A stretch of 64,000 bases of DNA from an uncultured Clostridia bacterium (GCA_937901125.1 CALCGT010000058.1:1-64000), one strand, 5' to 3'; numbered from the stretch's first letter, positions 1 through 7,778 are shown. A program made the numbers and translations. The notes: generated from the sequence alone by a model not told the origin.

Positions 1-2
1 AA

Positions 3-275
3 GCCTGCCGCCTGATTAAGGCTGATGGCTGGGCTACCGATGTGAAGTATACGGATAAGTTGGTAAGTCTGATCGAAAAGTATGGGCTGACAAAGTATGA
101 TGAGGAGGTGCTGGAAGTGGTAGAAAAAGATAAGATCATTGTAGACGGTAAAGAGTGTAAAGTGAACATGATCCGCAAGGACGGCGTGACCTATATCAAG
201 ACAAGGGATATTGCGGAGCTGGTCGGGTATCAGGTCGGCAGTCAGGGCAAAGTGCCTGTGCTGACAAAGGAATAA
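3..275 (+). CDS. Phage-type glucosaminidase (endolysin), C-terminal part
   Basis: The frame is open from base 3, so the gene is cut by the left edge; 90 residues remain. The first third (ACRLIKADGWATD, then YTDKLVSLIEKYGLTKYD) matches the end of the FlgJ/LytG-like N-acetylglucosaminidase domain found in many phage lysins, which cut the glycan strand of peptidoglycan. It is followed by a short tail (VDGKECKVNMIRKDG..YIKTRDIAELVGY) like the small stalk domains attached to clostridial phage lysins. A lysin at this edge suggests that a prophage, or its remains, lies to the left. The family call rests on motif memory of the domain end only. Confidence 0.72.
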   Translation, partial: ACRLIKADGWATDVKYTDKLVSLIEKYGLTKYDEEVLEVVEKDKIIVDGKECKVNMIRKDGVTYIKTRDIAELVGYQVGSQGKVPVLTKE

Positions 276-315
276 CCATTTTCTTGAGGTCAGGAATATG
301 GTATAATAAACAAAA

Positions 316-335
316 CGCCCCGATTTTCTCGGGGC
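316..335. terminator. GC-rich hairpin between lysin and tRNA genes
   Basis: Perfect inverted repeat (GCCCCGA, TTTTC loop, TCGGGGC). Read on the minus strand it is followed by GTTTTGTTT, so it could end minus-strand transcripts; on the plus strand no T run follows. A TATAAT hexamer at 302-307 sits just before it and may be the -10 of the tRNA promoter (weak -35 TTCTTG at 281-286, spacing 15). Confidence 0.35.
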
Positions 336-340
336 AATAC

Positions 341-414
341 GGGTCTTTAGCTCAGTTGGTCAGAGCATCCGGCTCATAACCGGACGGTCCAGGGTTCGAG
401 CCCCTAAAGACCCA
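341..414 (+). tRNA. tRNA with CAT anticodon (elongator Met or Ile2)
   Basis: 74-nt cloverleaf: acceptor stem GGGTCTT pairs with AAGACCC and discriminator A, the D-loop contains AGCTCAGTTGGTCAGAGC, the anticodon loop is CTCATAA between CCGG/CCGG, and the T-arm holds GGTTCGAGCC. CCA is not encoded as a full 3' end. The first acceptor pair is G-C, so it is not an initiator tRNA. CAT can be elongator Met or, after lysidine modification, Ile2; the sequence alone does not settle which. Confidence 0.93.
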
Positions 415-418
415 GCCT

Positions 419-489
419 GCACCAGTGGTTTAATGGTAGAACATCAGCCTTCCAAGCTGAGAGCGAGGGTTCGATTCCCTTCTGGTGCT
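419..489 (+). tRNA. tRNA-Gly (TCC)
   Basis: 71-nt cloverleaf lying 4 nt after the CAT tRNA: acceptor GCACCAG/CTGGTGC with discriminator T, short D-arm (TTTAATGGTAGAA), anticodon loop CTTCCAA giving TCC, and T-arm GGGTTCGATTCCC. The two tRNAs almost certainly share one transcript that ends at the hairpin at 500-531. Confidence 0.95.
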
Positions 490-499
490 TTTGAACGTA

Positions 500-531
500 C
501 TCCGGTGTCCTTCGGGCCCGGGGTTTTTTTT
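500..531 (+). terminator. Intrinsic terminator of the tRNA pair
   Basis: CTCCGG pairs with CCGGGG, with an inner stem closed by a TTCG tetraloop, followed by eight T. It lies 10 nt after tRNA-Gly. Confidence 0.85.
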
Positions 532-654
532 AATTTTTAAGCAGAAAACTCGATCGAATAGTGAAAAATAACGATTTTTATAATTGATACTATATGTAAT
601 TGACAAAATATGAAAAAATATATAAAATAATGTATTCGGAAAAGAGGTGTTGTT

Positions 655-2094
655 ATGGCAAAAAAGTATTATGCTGTTAGAAAAGGCTTAGTGCCGGGTA
701 TTTATACGTCGTGGCCTGAATGTCAGCAAAATGTTAATGGATTTTCTGGAGCAGAATATAAAAGTTTTGGAACTCAAAAAGAAGCACAAGCATATTTAGA
801 TGGTGAAAATGAAACAACATCTGGAGATGATGAGAATATTAGCAGGATTTTTTCTGATGCAGAAGCGGTTGCATATGTTGATGGCTCTTATAACAACACA
901 ACTGGTGAATATGGATATGGATTGGTAATGTTCCATAATGGTGGGGAAGAGCATTTTGCAGGGAAATTTACTAATTCTGATATGGCGTCTATGCAAAATG
1001 TTGCTGGTGAAATCGAAGGCGCAAAAGCAGCAATGAAGTTTTGCGTTGATAATGGGATTAAGTCGTTAGACTTGTTTTATGATTATGAAGGAATTGAAAA
1101 ATGGTGCACTAAAGCATGGACACCTAAAAAACCTGGGACTAAAGAGTACCGTAAATTTTATAACTCCGTTAAGGATACGGTAAATATCAAATTTATAAAG
1201 GTGAAAAGTCATTCTGGTGATAAGTATAATGACTTGGCAGATTCACTTGCAAAAGCTGCAGTTGGAATTGGAGAAGAAGGTGCAGTTGTTACTGTCCGCA
1301 ATAATGGCGTTTTAGCAAATGGAATTAAGAAAAAAGATTTAATCGCAATTCTAGAATTATTAAAAGATGATTTTTCAGATTTTCAGTTGATAGAAAGTGA
1401 AATTCCTTACGGTCATAAGTATGAGTTAGCTATTGGAAATCCCAATAAACAAAAGGTTACACTTAATTATTTTGAAAAGAAAGAAAAAGTCTGGGTTACA
1501 GGTAGAAAAGAAGATTTGTTTAACAGATTTTCATCATATATTATTGAACTGCTTGAAGTAGATGAAATTCCTGAGTTTTTGAATACAGTGCATGATCTTA
1601 ATATTGATAAAGATATTGTTCAAACTGAATTTGAGTCCCTTTTCCCTAATTCCTATGATAAAATTCCCACAGAATTAAATAATTATTTGCATCAGGCTGT
1701 ATATAACTTACACATTAGTGGAAAGGTATATGTGGCTAATTTTCTGGTTGAACCTGCAATTCGCCCTTTGGAAGGAATTCTTAAGATGGCACTAGTAGAT
1801 AATGGATTCCCGATTAGAAATGATGAGCAGACCTATGATTCCTTTTTCGTATTTAAAGAAGTGGACAACAAGTATGTAGTAAGAAGAGAATATATCAAGG
1901 ATTTACATTCTCAGAAATTAGTGGATTATTTAGGAAAGGCATATACCTATTATCACAATAATAGACATACTCTTTTCCATTGGGACAATCCTACAGAAGA
2001 CTGTGATACAACAAGAACCATCAATACTGTTGAAGAAGCAGCAGTTATCATAAGAGATACGGTTGCATTGATTGATGAGTATTTTACAATATAA
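655..2094 (+). CDS. RNase HI domain fused to RnlA-like HEPN toxin
   Basis: 479 aa, SD AAGAGGTG. Residues 1-48 (YYAVRKG..PGIYTSW..C) are a caulimovirus-viroplasmin domain, the hybrid-binding domain often at the start of RNase H1. Residues 70-202 are a complete RNase H1 domain with the catalytic set visible: D76 (AYVDGSY), E119 (NVAGEIEG), D143 (YDYEGIEKW), H186 and D196 (NDLADSLA). After a linker, about 222-300 (KVTLNYF..KVWVTGRK..LF) looks like the TBP-like repeat of RnlA, and about 340-479 like its HEPN domain, with RPLEG at 370-374 and the R437-x4-H442 motif (RHTLFH). RnlA is the toxin of RNase LS, a type II toxin-antitoxin and anti-T4 system, and in E. coli it needs RNase HI for full activity. 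An RnlB-like gene follows 24 nt later. RNase H is certain; the RnlA part is inferred from motifs and context. AT-rich codons differ from the core genes, suggesting transfer. Confidence 0.78.
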   Translation: MAKKYYAVRKGLVPGIYTSWPECQQNVNGFSGAEYKSFGTQKEAQAYLDGENETTSGDDENISRIFSDAEAVAYVDGSYNNTTGEYGYGLVMFHNGGEEHFAGKFTNSDMASMQNVAGEIEGAKAAMKFCVDNGIKSLDLFYDYEGIEKWCTKAWTPKKPGTKEYRKFYNSVKDTVNIKFIKVKSHSGDKYNDLADSLAKAAVGIGEEGAVVTVRNNGVLANGIKKKDLIAILELLKDDFSDFQLIESEIPYGHKYELAIGNPNKQKVTLNYFEKKEKVWVTGRKEDLFNRFSSYIIELLEVDEIPEFLNTVHDLNIDKDIVQTEFESLFPNSYDKIPTELNNYLHQAVYNLHISGKVYVANFLVEPAIRPLEGILKMALVDNGFPIRNDEQTYDSFFVFKEVDNKYVVRREYIKDLHSQKLVDYLGKAYTYYHNNRHTLFHWDNPTEDCDTTRTINTVEEAAVIIRDTVALIDEYFTI

Positions 2095-2118
2095 AATTTA
2101 ATGGAGGTGATGAATTGC

Positions 2119-2481
2119 ATGAGTAAGCCTTACGAAATCTTAAAATTAAATACTGATTCTAAATATGAATGTATGGTGGTTTTATGCAATTCTCATTCTC
2201 CATACGATTATTTAGAGTACATTTCAAATGATATTGTAGATATTTCTTCTTCTGGTAAAATTCTGATTGACCAGTTTCTACATAGTGGAAATACTAATAA
2301 AAGATTTATTGAATTTGATATTATTGAAAATAAATTACAAAATGGAAACTTTGTTGAAGTTAAAAAAGATAGTATTTATAGAAAAACCACATGTGATTTT
2401 TTGAAAAATAGCGAATTATTAATTGGATCTATATTGACATCTATTCAGCAAAGAATGATTAATAAAGGTATCGTAATTTAA
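2119..2481 (+). CDS. RnlB-like antitoxin
   Basis: 120 aa if started at the ATG at 2119, which has GGAGGTG at 2103-2109 as its ribosome binding site; the upstream in-frame ATG at 2101 overlaps that site and is unlikely. The middle segment (SGKILIDQFLHSGNT..RFIEFDI) fits the G-x-(V/I)-L-x-D-x-L-L...N-R-F pattern I associate with the RnlB antitoxin family, and the length matches E. coli RnlB (about 120 aa). RnlB binds the RnlA HEPN domain and blocks its RNase activity. It is 24 nt behind the toxin candidate, in the same AT-rich island, and is followed by a terminator. Family call is moderate and depends partly on the neighbour. Confidence 0.6.
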   Translation: MSKPYEILKLNTDSKYECMVVLCNSHSPYDYLEYISNDIVDISSSGKILIDQFLHSGNTNKRFIEFDIIENKLQNGNFVEVKKDSIYRKTTCDFLKNSELLIGSILTSIQQRMINKGIVI

Positions 2482-2492
2482 TAGTACAAAAT

Positions 2493-2519
2493 GGGCGACT
2501 CACTCCGCCCCTTATTTTT
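2493..2519 (+). terminator. Terminator of the RnlA/RnlB-like pair
   Basis: GGGCG and CGCCC stem with an 8-nt loop followed by CTTATTTTT, 12 nt after the antitoxin stop codon. Confidence 0.7.
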
Positions 2520-2548
2520 CATTCAAAACCGTCTTACTTAAAAGAAAT

Positions 2549-2572
2549 GCCCCTCGAAAGAGGGGCTGTTTT
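2549..2572. terminator. Hairpin ending the minus-strand small gene
   Basis: Perfect GCCCCTC-GAAA-GAGGGGC stem. On the minus strand it follows the stop of the 81-aa gene and is followed by ATTTCTTTT; on the plus strand TGTTTT follows, so it may work both ways. Confidence 0.7.
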
Positions 2573-2574
2573 CA

Positions 2575-2820
2575 TTATTCGGTGAACAATTCCTTTCCAA
2601 GACTTGCCGTGTATTTCGCGCCTGCTGTGAATCCTTTCTCTTCGATTTCTGCAATCAGATCATTCAGCATTTCTTCGGCTGTGAAGTAGTCATCGGCATT
2701 CAGTTTACTTTTTAAAAATTCCTGCAATTCTTTCAAGTTATCTCCTCCTGTACAGTATTCCTGGAATTCGATTTCTCTTTCGTGGCAATAGCTGCGGTAT
2801 AAATCTTTGATTTTAGACAT
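2575..2820 (-). CDS. Small hypothetical protein, accessory-type
   Basis: 81 aa, highly charged and helical (MSKIKDLYRSYCHEREIEFQ; later FTAEEMLNDLIAEIEEKGF and GAKYTASLGKELF). The start has a clear AGGAGGT site. I do not recognise the family; the ending (F..GF..GAK) recalls small DUF6809-like proteins of clostridial mobile elements, but this is weak. It stands alone between the AT-rich toxin pair and the core genome and probably belongs to the same accessory segment. Confidence 0.65.
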   Translation of the reverse strand: MSKIKDLYRSYCHEREIEFQEYCTGGDNLKELQEFLKSKLNADDYFTAEEMLNDLIAEIEEKGFTAGAKYTASLGKELFTE

Positions 2821-2994
2821 AATGTACCTCCTATTGTTTTTAGTTTGTGCGCAGCAGATTACAACTAAGATCGCTTACGATTGTACCTAATTTTGAAAAG
2901 ACGCTAGAAATCCGTTTTCCTGATTTAAAATGGAATGTTCACAAATTATTAAGAAATTTTTTCGACAAACCCGTTTTATTTCCTATTTCAGCTA

Positions 2995-3003
2995 TGTTAT
3001 AAT
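2995..3003 (+). promoter_or_regulatory. Extended -10 promoter of the DUF1385-prmC-prfA unit
   Basis: TGTTATAAT is an exact extended -10 (TGnTATAAT), 32 nt before the start codon. The sequence 17 nt upstream (TTTATT at 2975-2980) is a poor -35, as often seen with extended -10 promoters. Confidence 0.6.
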
Positions 3004-3035
3004 TAATACTTAATTGAAAAGGAGGTTGAGACAAT

Positions 3036-3962
3036 ATGTCTGAGAATAAACAACAGCCAAATAATATCGGCGGTCAGGCGGTCATCGAGGGCGTTATGAT
3101 GCGCGGGAAGAAAATATATGCCATGGCAGTGAGAAACCCCGAAGGGGAAATCGTTATCGAAAAAAAAGACTGGGGCGGCCTTGGTAAAAAGGGTATTTTT
3201 AAATATCCTATTTTCCGCGGCATGGCAGCTTTTGTGGATTCTCTGGTGAGCGGTACAAAAATTCTGATGCGCTCTGCAGAGATCGCCGGGGAAGGCTGGG
3301 AAGAGGAAGAGCTTTCCCTCATAGAGCAGTGGCTGACAGATAAGCTGGGGGATAAGATCAATGATATCCTTATTTATTTCAGCGTGTTCCTGTCTCTGGT
3401 GCTGGGTATGGGGCTGTTTTTCGTCCTGCCTGTATTTTGTGGGAACTTCTTTAAGGCTTATGTACCCACTTGGGCATTGGGTGTCATCGAAGGCTTGGTG
3501 CGTATCGCCATCTTTTTGGCATATCTGTGGCTGATTTCCCGTATGAAGGAGATTCGCCGTGTGTTCCAATACCACGGTGCAGAGCATAAGACCATCGCCT
3601 GCTTTGAAAGCGGCAAGGAACTGACAGTGGAAAACGTGCGTCCCTGTACAAGGCTCCATAAACGCTGCGGCACCAGCTTTTTGCTGTTCGTTATGCTGAT
3701 TTCCATGGTGGTATTTTTCTTTGTTCGCACTGATGTATTCATTCTCCGTTTGGTGACAAGGATTTGTCTGGTGCCTTTTATTGCTGGTATTTCCTATGAA
3801 GTGATCCGTTGGGCGGGCAGATCTGAAAGTGGTTTTGTTAAAGTTGTTAGCGCACCGGGGCTGTGTTTGCAGAAGCTGACCACAGCAGAGCCCGATGACG
3901 GACAGATCGAGTGTGCCATTGCGGCTATGAAAGGGGTTCTGGAAGATGAGCCTGAAGAATAA
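3036..3962 (+). CDS. DUF1385 family membrane protein (YqhQ-like)
   Basis: 308 aa. The N-terminal NIGGQAVIEGVMMRG is the hallmark of DUF1385/YqhQ proteins, followed by a soluble stretch and at least four hydrophobic segments (about 110-135, 145-170, 215-235, 240-260). The HGAEHKTI motif near residue 180 and the Cys after it are also conserved in the family. Function is unknown; in clostridia the gene commonly sits directly before prmC and prfA, as here (17-nt overlap with prmC), so the three are one translation-termination operon. SD AAAGGAGG, 9 nt before ATG. Confidence 0.92.
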   Translation: MSENKQQPNNIGGQAVIEGVMMRGKKIYAMAVRNPEGEIVIEKKDWGGLGKKGIFKYPIFRGMAAFVDSLVSGTKILMRSAEIAGEGWEEEELSLIEQWLTDKLGDKINDILIYFSVFLSLVLGMGLFFVLPVFCGNFFKAYVPTWALGVIEGLVRIAIFLAYLWLISRMKEIRRVFQYHGAEHKTIACFESGKELTVENVRPCTRLHKRCGTSFLLFVMLISMVVFFFVRTDVFILRLVTRICLVPFIAGISYEVIRWAGRSESGFVKVVSAPGLCLQKLTTAEPDDGQIECAIAAMKGVLEDEPEE

Positions 3963-4821
3963 AACAGTTGGAGAAGCATTAAGAGAAGGAAAGCTACGTC
4001 TAAAGGCGGCAGGCAAGGAAGCCTACGCCTTCGAGGCGGATCTGTTGCTGGAAAAAGCCGCCGGTCTGAACCGTACGGCTTTATTTTTGCGTGAGGGGGA
4101 GACCCTTTCCCATGAAGCGGCAGAGCGTTACGAACACTTCCTTTCCCAACGGGAGGCAGGCAGACCCACCCAGTATATCCTGGGGACATGGGAATTTATG
4201 GGCTTGCCTTTTCATGTGGGGGAAGGGGTTCTGATTCCCAGAGGGGATACGGAAGTACTGGTGGAAACCATTCTGGAAATCCAGCAGAAAGAGCCCCTCA
4301 AATCTATTTTGGATATTGGCACAGGCAGCGGCTGTATTCCTGTCAGCCTAGGAAAATATGGCAGTTTTGAGCAGATTATGGCGGTGGATATCAGCCCGAA
4401 AGCCTTGGACTATGCCGTGAGAAACGCTGCGGAAAACAAAATAGAGATTGGTTTTTTCGAAAGCGATTTGTTTGCCAAGGTGCCCATGGAGTGGAAAGGA
4501 AAGCTGGATGCCATCGTTTCTAACCCCCCCTATATCCCCCAAAAGGATATTGCAGGGCTGATGAAGGAGGTCAGGGATTTTGAGCCCCTGAATGCTTTGG
4601 ACGGCGGCGAGGATGGTCTGGATTTTTACCGTGCCATTGTGGCCCAGGGGAGAGAATGGCTGCAGGAAGGCGGCTGGCTCTTTTTTGAAATTGGATATGA
4701 CCAGGGGGAGGCATTGCTGTCTCTCCTGCGGGAATTTGGATATACTGAAATTGGACTGAAGCAGGATTTGGCAGGGCTGGACAGAGTAGTCCTTGGCAAA
4801 AAAACGGAAAGGGGGGCGTGA
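3946..4821 (+). CDS. prmC: Release factor glutamine methyltransferase PrmC (HemK)
   Basis: 291 aa. Methylates the glutamine of the GGQ motif in peptide chain release factors, using S-adenosylmethionine. The N-terminal helical substrate-binding domain (about 1-85) includes RPTQYILG at 73-80; the Rossmann methyltransferase domain has the SAM-binding DIGTGSGC (123-130) and the glutamine-binding NPPY (193-196). Its first codons overlap the end of the DUF1385 gene and its last codons overlap the ribosome binding site of prfA, whose product is the substrate, so translation is probably coupled. Confidence 0.96.
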   Translation: MSLKNKTVGEALREGKLRLKAAGKEAYAFEADLLLEKAAGLNRTALFLREGETLSHEAAERYEHFLSQREAGRPTQYILGTWEFMGLPFHVGEGVLIPRGDTEVLVETILEIQQKEPLKSILDIGTGSGCIPVSLGKYGSFEQIMAVDISPKALDYAVRNAAENKIEIGFFESDLFAKVPMEWKGKLDAIVSNPPYIPQKDIAGLMKEVRDFEPLNALDGGEDGLDFYRAIVAQGREWLQEGGWLFFEIGYDQGEALLSLLREFGYTEIGLKQDLAGLDRVVLGKKTERGA

Positions 4822-4823
4822 GT

Positions 4824-5888
4824 ATGTTTGAACGTTTGGCGGAAATCGAGCATAAATACGAGGATTTGGCAGAGCAGATCAATGACCCCGATATTATCGC
4901 CGATCAGACCCAATGGCGCAAGCTGATGAAGGAATACAGCGATATGACACCCATCGTGGAAAAATATCGGGAATATAAAGGGGCAAAAGAGGCTATTGAG
5001 GAAAGCCTGCTGATGCTGGAAGAAAAACTGGATGATGATTTTCGGGAATTAGTCAAGGAAGAATTGGCAGAAAATAAAGAAAAATTAGAAACACTGAAAA
5101 AAGAGATTACCCTTTTGCTCATCCCCAAAGACCCAAACGATGAAAAGAACGTCATCGTGGAGATCCGCAGCGGCGCAGGGGGCGATGAAGCGGCGTTATT
5201 CGCCGGGGATCTCTTCCGTATGTATGCCCGTTATGCGGAGCGGCGCAAATGGAAGATTGAGATCATGAACATCAGTGAAAGTGACTTGGGGGGGTTCAAG
5301 GAAATTGCCTTTATGATAAAAGGGCAGGGAGCCTATTCCCGGCTGAAATATGAAAGCGGTGTCCATCGGGTGCAGCGCATCCCCACCACGGAGAGCGGCG
5401 GACGTATCCACACCTCCACAGTTACAGTGGCGGTTCTGCCCGAAACGGAAGAGGTGGACGTACACATTGATATGAATGATGTCCGGGTGGATGTGTTCCG
5501 TGCTTCCGGCAACGGGGGGCAGTGTGTCAATACTACGGATTCTGCCGTCAGAATGACCCATATCCCTACGGGCATTGTGGTATCCTGCCAGAATGAGAAA
5601 TCCCAGCTGAAGAATAAGGAACAGGCCTTGAAGGTGCTTTATGCCCGGGTCTATGAACGGGAGCGGATAGCCCATGACGAGGCCATCTCTGCCGACAGAC
5701 GGTCCCAGGTGGGGACGGGGGACAGAAGTGAGCGCATCCGTACCTATAACTTCCCCCAAGGCAGGGTCACAGACCATCGAATTGGGTTGACTTTGCACAA
5801 GATAGATGCTATCATCGATGGCGATTTGGACGAGATCATGGACAGTCTTGCCACCACCGACCAAATGTCAAAAATGCAGGAAAATTAA
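4824..5888 (+). CDS. prfA: Peptide chain release factor 1
   Basis: 354 aa from ATG 4824; the GTG six bases upstream is in frame, but AAAGGGGGG at 4808-4816 is spaced for the ATG, and family members begin MFxRL. It recognises UAA and UAG and triggers peptide release. Visible: the anticodon-like tripeptide region IPTTESGGRIHTS (about 186-198) and the catalytic GGQ in RASGNGGQCVNTTDSA (GGQ at 231-233), the residue modified by PrmC encoded just upstream. Length is normal. A hairpin array, not a classic terminator, follows. Confidence 0.97.
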   Translation: MFERLAEIEHKYEDLAEQINDPDIIADQTQWRKLMKEYSDMTPIVEKYREYKGAKEAIEESLLMLEEKLDDDFRELVKEELAENKEKLETLKKEITLLLIPKDPNDEKNVIVEIRSGAGGDEAALFAGDLFRMYARYAERRKWKIEIMNISESDLGGFKEIAFMIKGQGAYSRLKYESGVHRVQRIPTTESGGRIHTSTVTVAVLPETEEVDVHIDMNDVRVDVFRASGNGGQCVNTTDSAVRMTHIPTGIVVSCQNEKSQLKNKEQALKVLYARVYERERIAHDEAISADRRSQVGTGDRSERIRTYNFPQGRVTDHRIGLTLHKIDAIIDGDLDEIMDSLATTDQMSKMQEN

Positions 5889-5892
5889 GACC

Positions 5893-6087
5893 TTGGGGCT
5901 CTGCCCCAATACCCCGCGAGGGGGTCACCCCCTCGACCCGGTACTATGCACAAACTACGTTTGTGCAGGGGAAAAAAGATTTTGAGAGATACGAAAATTT
6001 TATGACCTGCCCAAAATGTAATTTTGGGCAAAATCAGGGTGCAGGGGAATGATTCCCCTGCTGGGAGTTTGAGGGCAACGCCCTCAA
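5893..6087. repeat. Array of six intergenic hairpins
   Basis: Six near-perfect inverted repeats follow one another: TTGGGGC/GCCCCAA (5893-5909), CGAGGGGGT/ACCCCCTCG (5917-5935), TGCACAAAC/GTTTGTGCA (5947-5967), TGCCCAAAAT/ATTTTGGGCA (6008-6030), CAGGGGAAT/ATTCCCCTG (6042-6060) and TTGAGGGC/GCCCTCAA (6069-6087). No gene is present in 5889-6103. Related modules occur at 47494-47577. This resembles REP/BIME-like intergenic repeats of Clostridia and may act as terminator or mRNA stabiliser between prfA and the transporter genes. Confidence 0.8.
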
Positions 6088-6103
6088 GAAAAGAGGTTAT
6101 ATT

Positions 6104-6649
6104 ATGAAAGATTTGTGGAATTTGTTTATCACCTTCTGTAGGATCGGCGGCTTCACCTTCGGCGGCGGCTACGCGATGCTACCTATGCTGCAGAAGGAGG
6201 TTGTAGAAAAACGAAATTGGGCGACGGAAGACGAAGTATTGGACTACTTTGCCATCGGTCAGTGTACCCCCGGCATCATCTTCGTCAATACTGCCACATT
6301 TATCGGCTATAAGCAAAAGGGCATCCCCGGTGCCATTGCCGCAACGGTGGGCAGTATCTTCCCTTCTGTCTGCATCGTCATGTTCATCGCTGCAGTGCTG
6401 AACAACTTCGCAGAACTGCCAGTGGTACAGCATGCCTTTGCCGGTATCCGTGTGGTGGTCAGCGTGCTGATCCTGAATGCGGTGAAAGGACTGTGGAAAA
6501 AATCTGTTGTGGATAAATTGTGTATCGTGATCGCGGCAGCATCCTTCCTTGTTTCTGTTTGGGTGGATATTTCCCCCGTCTGGATTATCATTATGGCGGC
6601 AATCTTAGGCATTGCCGTTTCCAGTGGAAGGGAGGCGAAGAAATCATGA
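6104..6649 (+). CDS. Chromate transporter family protein, first half-size subunit
   Basis: 181 aa, almost wholly hydrophobic. The N-terminal GGFTFGGGYAMLPMLQKEVV and IGQCTPGII are the conserved signature of the CHR (ChrA) family, here in the short single-domain form. Short CHR proteins occur as adjacent pairs that together correspond to the two halves of long ChrA; the next gene is the partner, overlapping by ATGA. The family name comes from chromate resistance, but the physiological substrate of the clostridial pairs is not known. SD AAGAGG. Confidence 0.9.
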   Translation: MKDLWNLFITFCRIGGFTFGGGYAMLPMLQKEVVEKRNWATEDEVLDYFAIGQCTPGIIFVNTATFIGYKQKGIPGAIAATVGSIFPSVCIVMFIAAVLNNFAELPVVQHAFAGIRVVVSVLILNAVKGLWKKSVVDKLCIVIAAASFLVSVWVDISPVWIIIMAAILGIAVSSGREAKKS

Positions 6650-7218
6650 TGGATCTTCTGATTCTGATTTTTGAATTCTTCAAAATTGGGCTGTTTTCTG
6701 TTGGCGGGGGTTTGGCAACCTTGCCCTTCCTCTATCGTCTGGCGGATAAATATCCCTGGTTTTCTACCAGCCAGATTCCCGATATGATTGCCATTTCCGA
6801 ATCTACCCCCGGCCCTCTGGGGGTTAATATGGCTACCTATACAGGTTTTCAGCACAGCGGTGTCATCGGCAGTATCTGTGCAACGGCAGGGTTGGTGCTG
6901 CCCTCTGTCATCATCATTATCATGGTGTCTAAGGTTCTGGAAAAATTCCGCAGCAATAAATATGTGGAGTATGCCTTTTATGGTCTGCGCCCTGCGGTTA
7001 TGGGGCTCATCGGTGCTGCGGGCTTCGGTGTCCTCATCGGTGCGTTGTTCCACTCCGCAGCCTTGGAGGAGCTGAATCTGGGAAATATCGGCAGTATGAT
7101 TGGTATCGAAGAATGTATCCTTTTCTTGGTGCTGCTTTTCGCTACGAATAAATGGAAAAAGCATCCTATTTTTTATATCGTGTTGAGTGCCATTGTGGGC
7201 ATTGTTTTCGCACTTTAA
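6646..7218 (+). CDS. Chromate transporter family protein, second half-size subunit
   Basis: 190 aa from the ATG at 6646, which overlaps the stop of the first subunit and has GGAGG at 6630-6634. Same CHR fold: FKIGLFSVGGGLATLPFL near the start and ISESTPGPLGVN, then several membrane helices. It pairs with the preceding gene to form the presumed antiparallel transporter. Function beyond anion transport cannot be read from sequence. Confidence 0.9.
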   Translation: MMDLLILIFEFFKIGLFSVGGGLATLPFLYRLADKYPWFSTSQIPDMIAISESTPGPLGVNMATYTGFQHSGVIGSICATAGLVLPSVIIIIMVSKVLEKFRSNKYVEYAFYGLRPAVMGLIGAAGFGVLIGALFHSAALEELNLGNIGSMIGIEECILFLVLLFATNKWKKHPIFYIVLSAIVGIVFAL

Positions 7219-7281
7219 AAACGCATGAACATTTTGTCCCTTCCATATCTTTTTATAAAAAGGAAGAACGGGGGAAGGGAT

Positions 7282-7743
7282 ATGACATATCTGATCTGGC
7301 TCCTCCTTTGTGGAGGATATCTGATTTCTGCATGGGCAGCAAAGAAGCGGAATCCCGCCGAAGCTGCCCTTTGTTTTTTCGATGGGATCTATCTGGCTAT
7401 GCTTTGCTTTGCGGTGCTGCCTATGGCCATGGAGACTGCCTTTTTCTATGGTGCTGCGCTGTTTTCTGCCGTAGGGGTGGCCCTGGGGCTTTTGGCAGAA
7501 AAGAGATTTCCTTGGGAAAAAGCCCTGGGGGTGGTGCTTTTCATTGGACTGACAACAGCCCTTTTCCTGTTGGAAGGAAAAGAACTGACCTTGCAAGAGA
7601 TCGCCCCTTTGGCTCTTTTTGCCGGCATGGGGCTGTACCACGCTTCGGCGGGCATCCTTCCGGAACCTATCCGCATCAGCAAAGCCCTTCTGAGCGCAGG
7701 CGGATTCCTTTTGGGAACCATTCTTTTTTCACCTTTTCTGTGA
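7282..7743 (+). CDS. Small integral membrane protein, unknown function
   Basis: 153 aa if begun at MTYLIWLLL, which is preceded by a GGGGGAAGGG site; a start 19 codons upstream is possible but lacks a good site. Five or more hydrophobic helices (YLIWLLLCGGYLISAW, IYLAMLCFAVLPMA, FFYGAALFSAVGVALGLL and later ones). I do not recognise the family. It follows the chromate-type pair by about 60 nt and probably shares its transcript. Confidence 0.7.
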   Translation: MTYLIWLLLCGGYLISAWAAKKRNPAEAALCFFDGIYLAMLCFAVLPMAMETAFFYGAALFSAVGVALGLLAEKRFPWEKALGVVLFIGLTTALFLLEGKELTLQEIAPLALFAGMGLYHASAGILPEPIRISKALLSAGGFLLGTILFSPFL

Positions 7744-7778
7744 AAAGAGCGGAAATTCAATATTTTCTCCCATAAAAA

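Noticed and set aside
341..414. The CAT tRNA as initiator tRNA-fMet
   Set aside because: The acceptor stem begins with a G-C pair, whereas initiator tRNAs have a mismatch at the first position.
341..489. The tRNA pair as the attachment site of the prophage
   Set aside because: Phage usually integrate at the tRNA 3' end, but here the lysin lies on the 5' side, and no duplicated tRNA end is visible in the window.
3003..4016. Long minus-strand open frame opposite the DUF1385 gene
   Set aside because: It lacks a ribosome binding site and its sequence is a shadow of the conserved plus-strand DUF1385 and prmC genes.
5889..6103. Hairpin array as a CRISPR array
   Set aside because: The six repeats differ from one another and are palindromic; there is no constant repeat with unique spacers and no cas gene.
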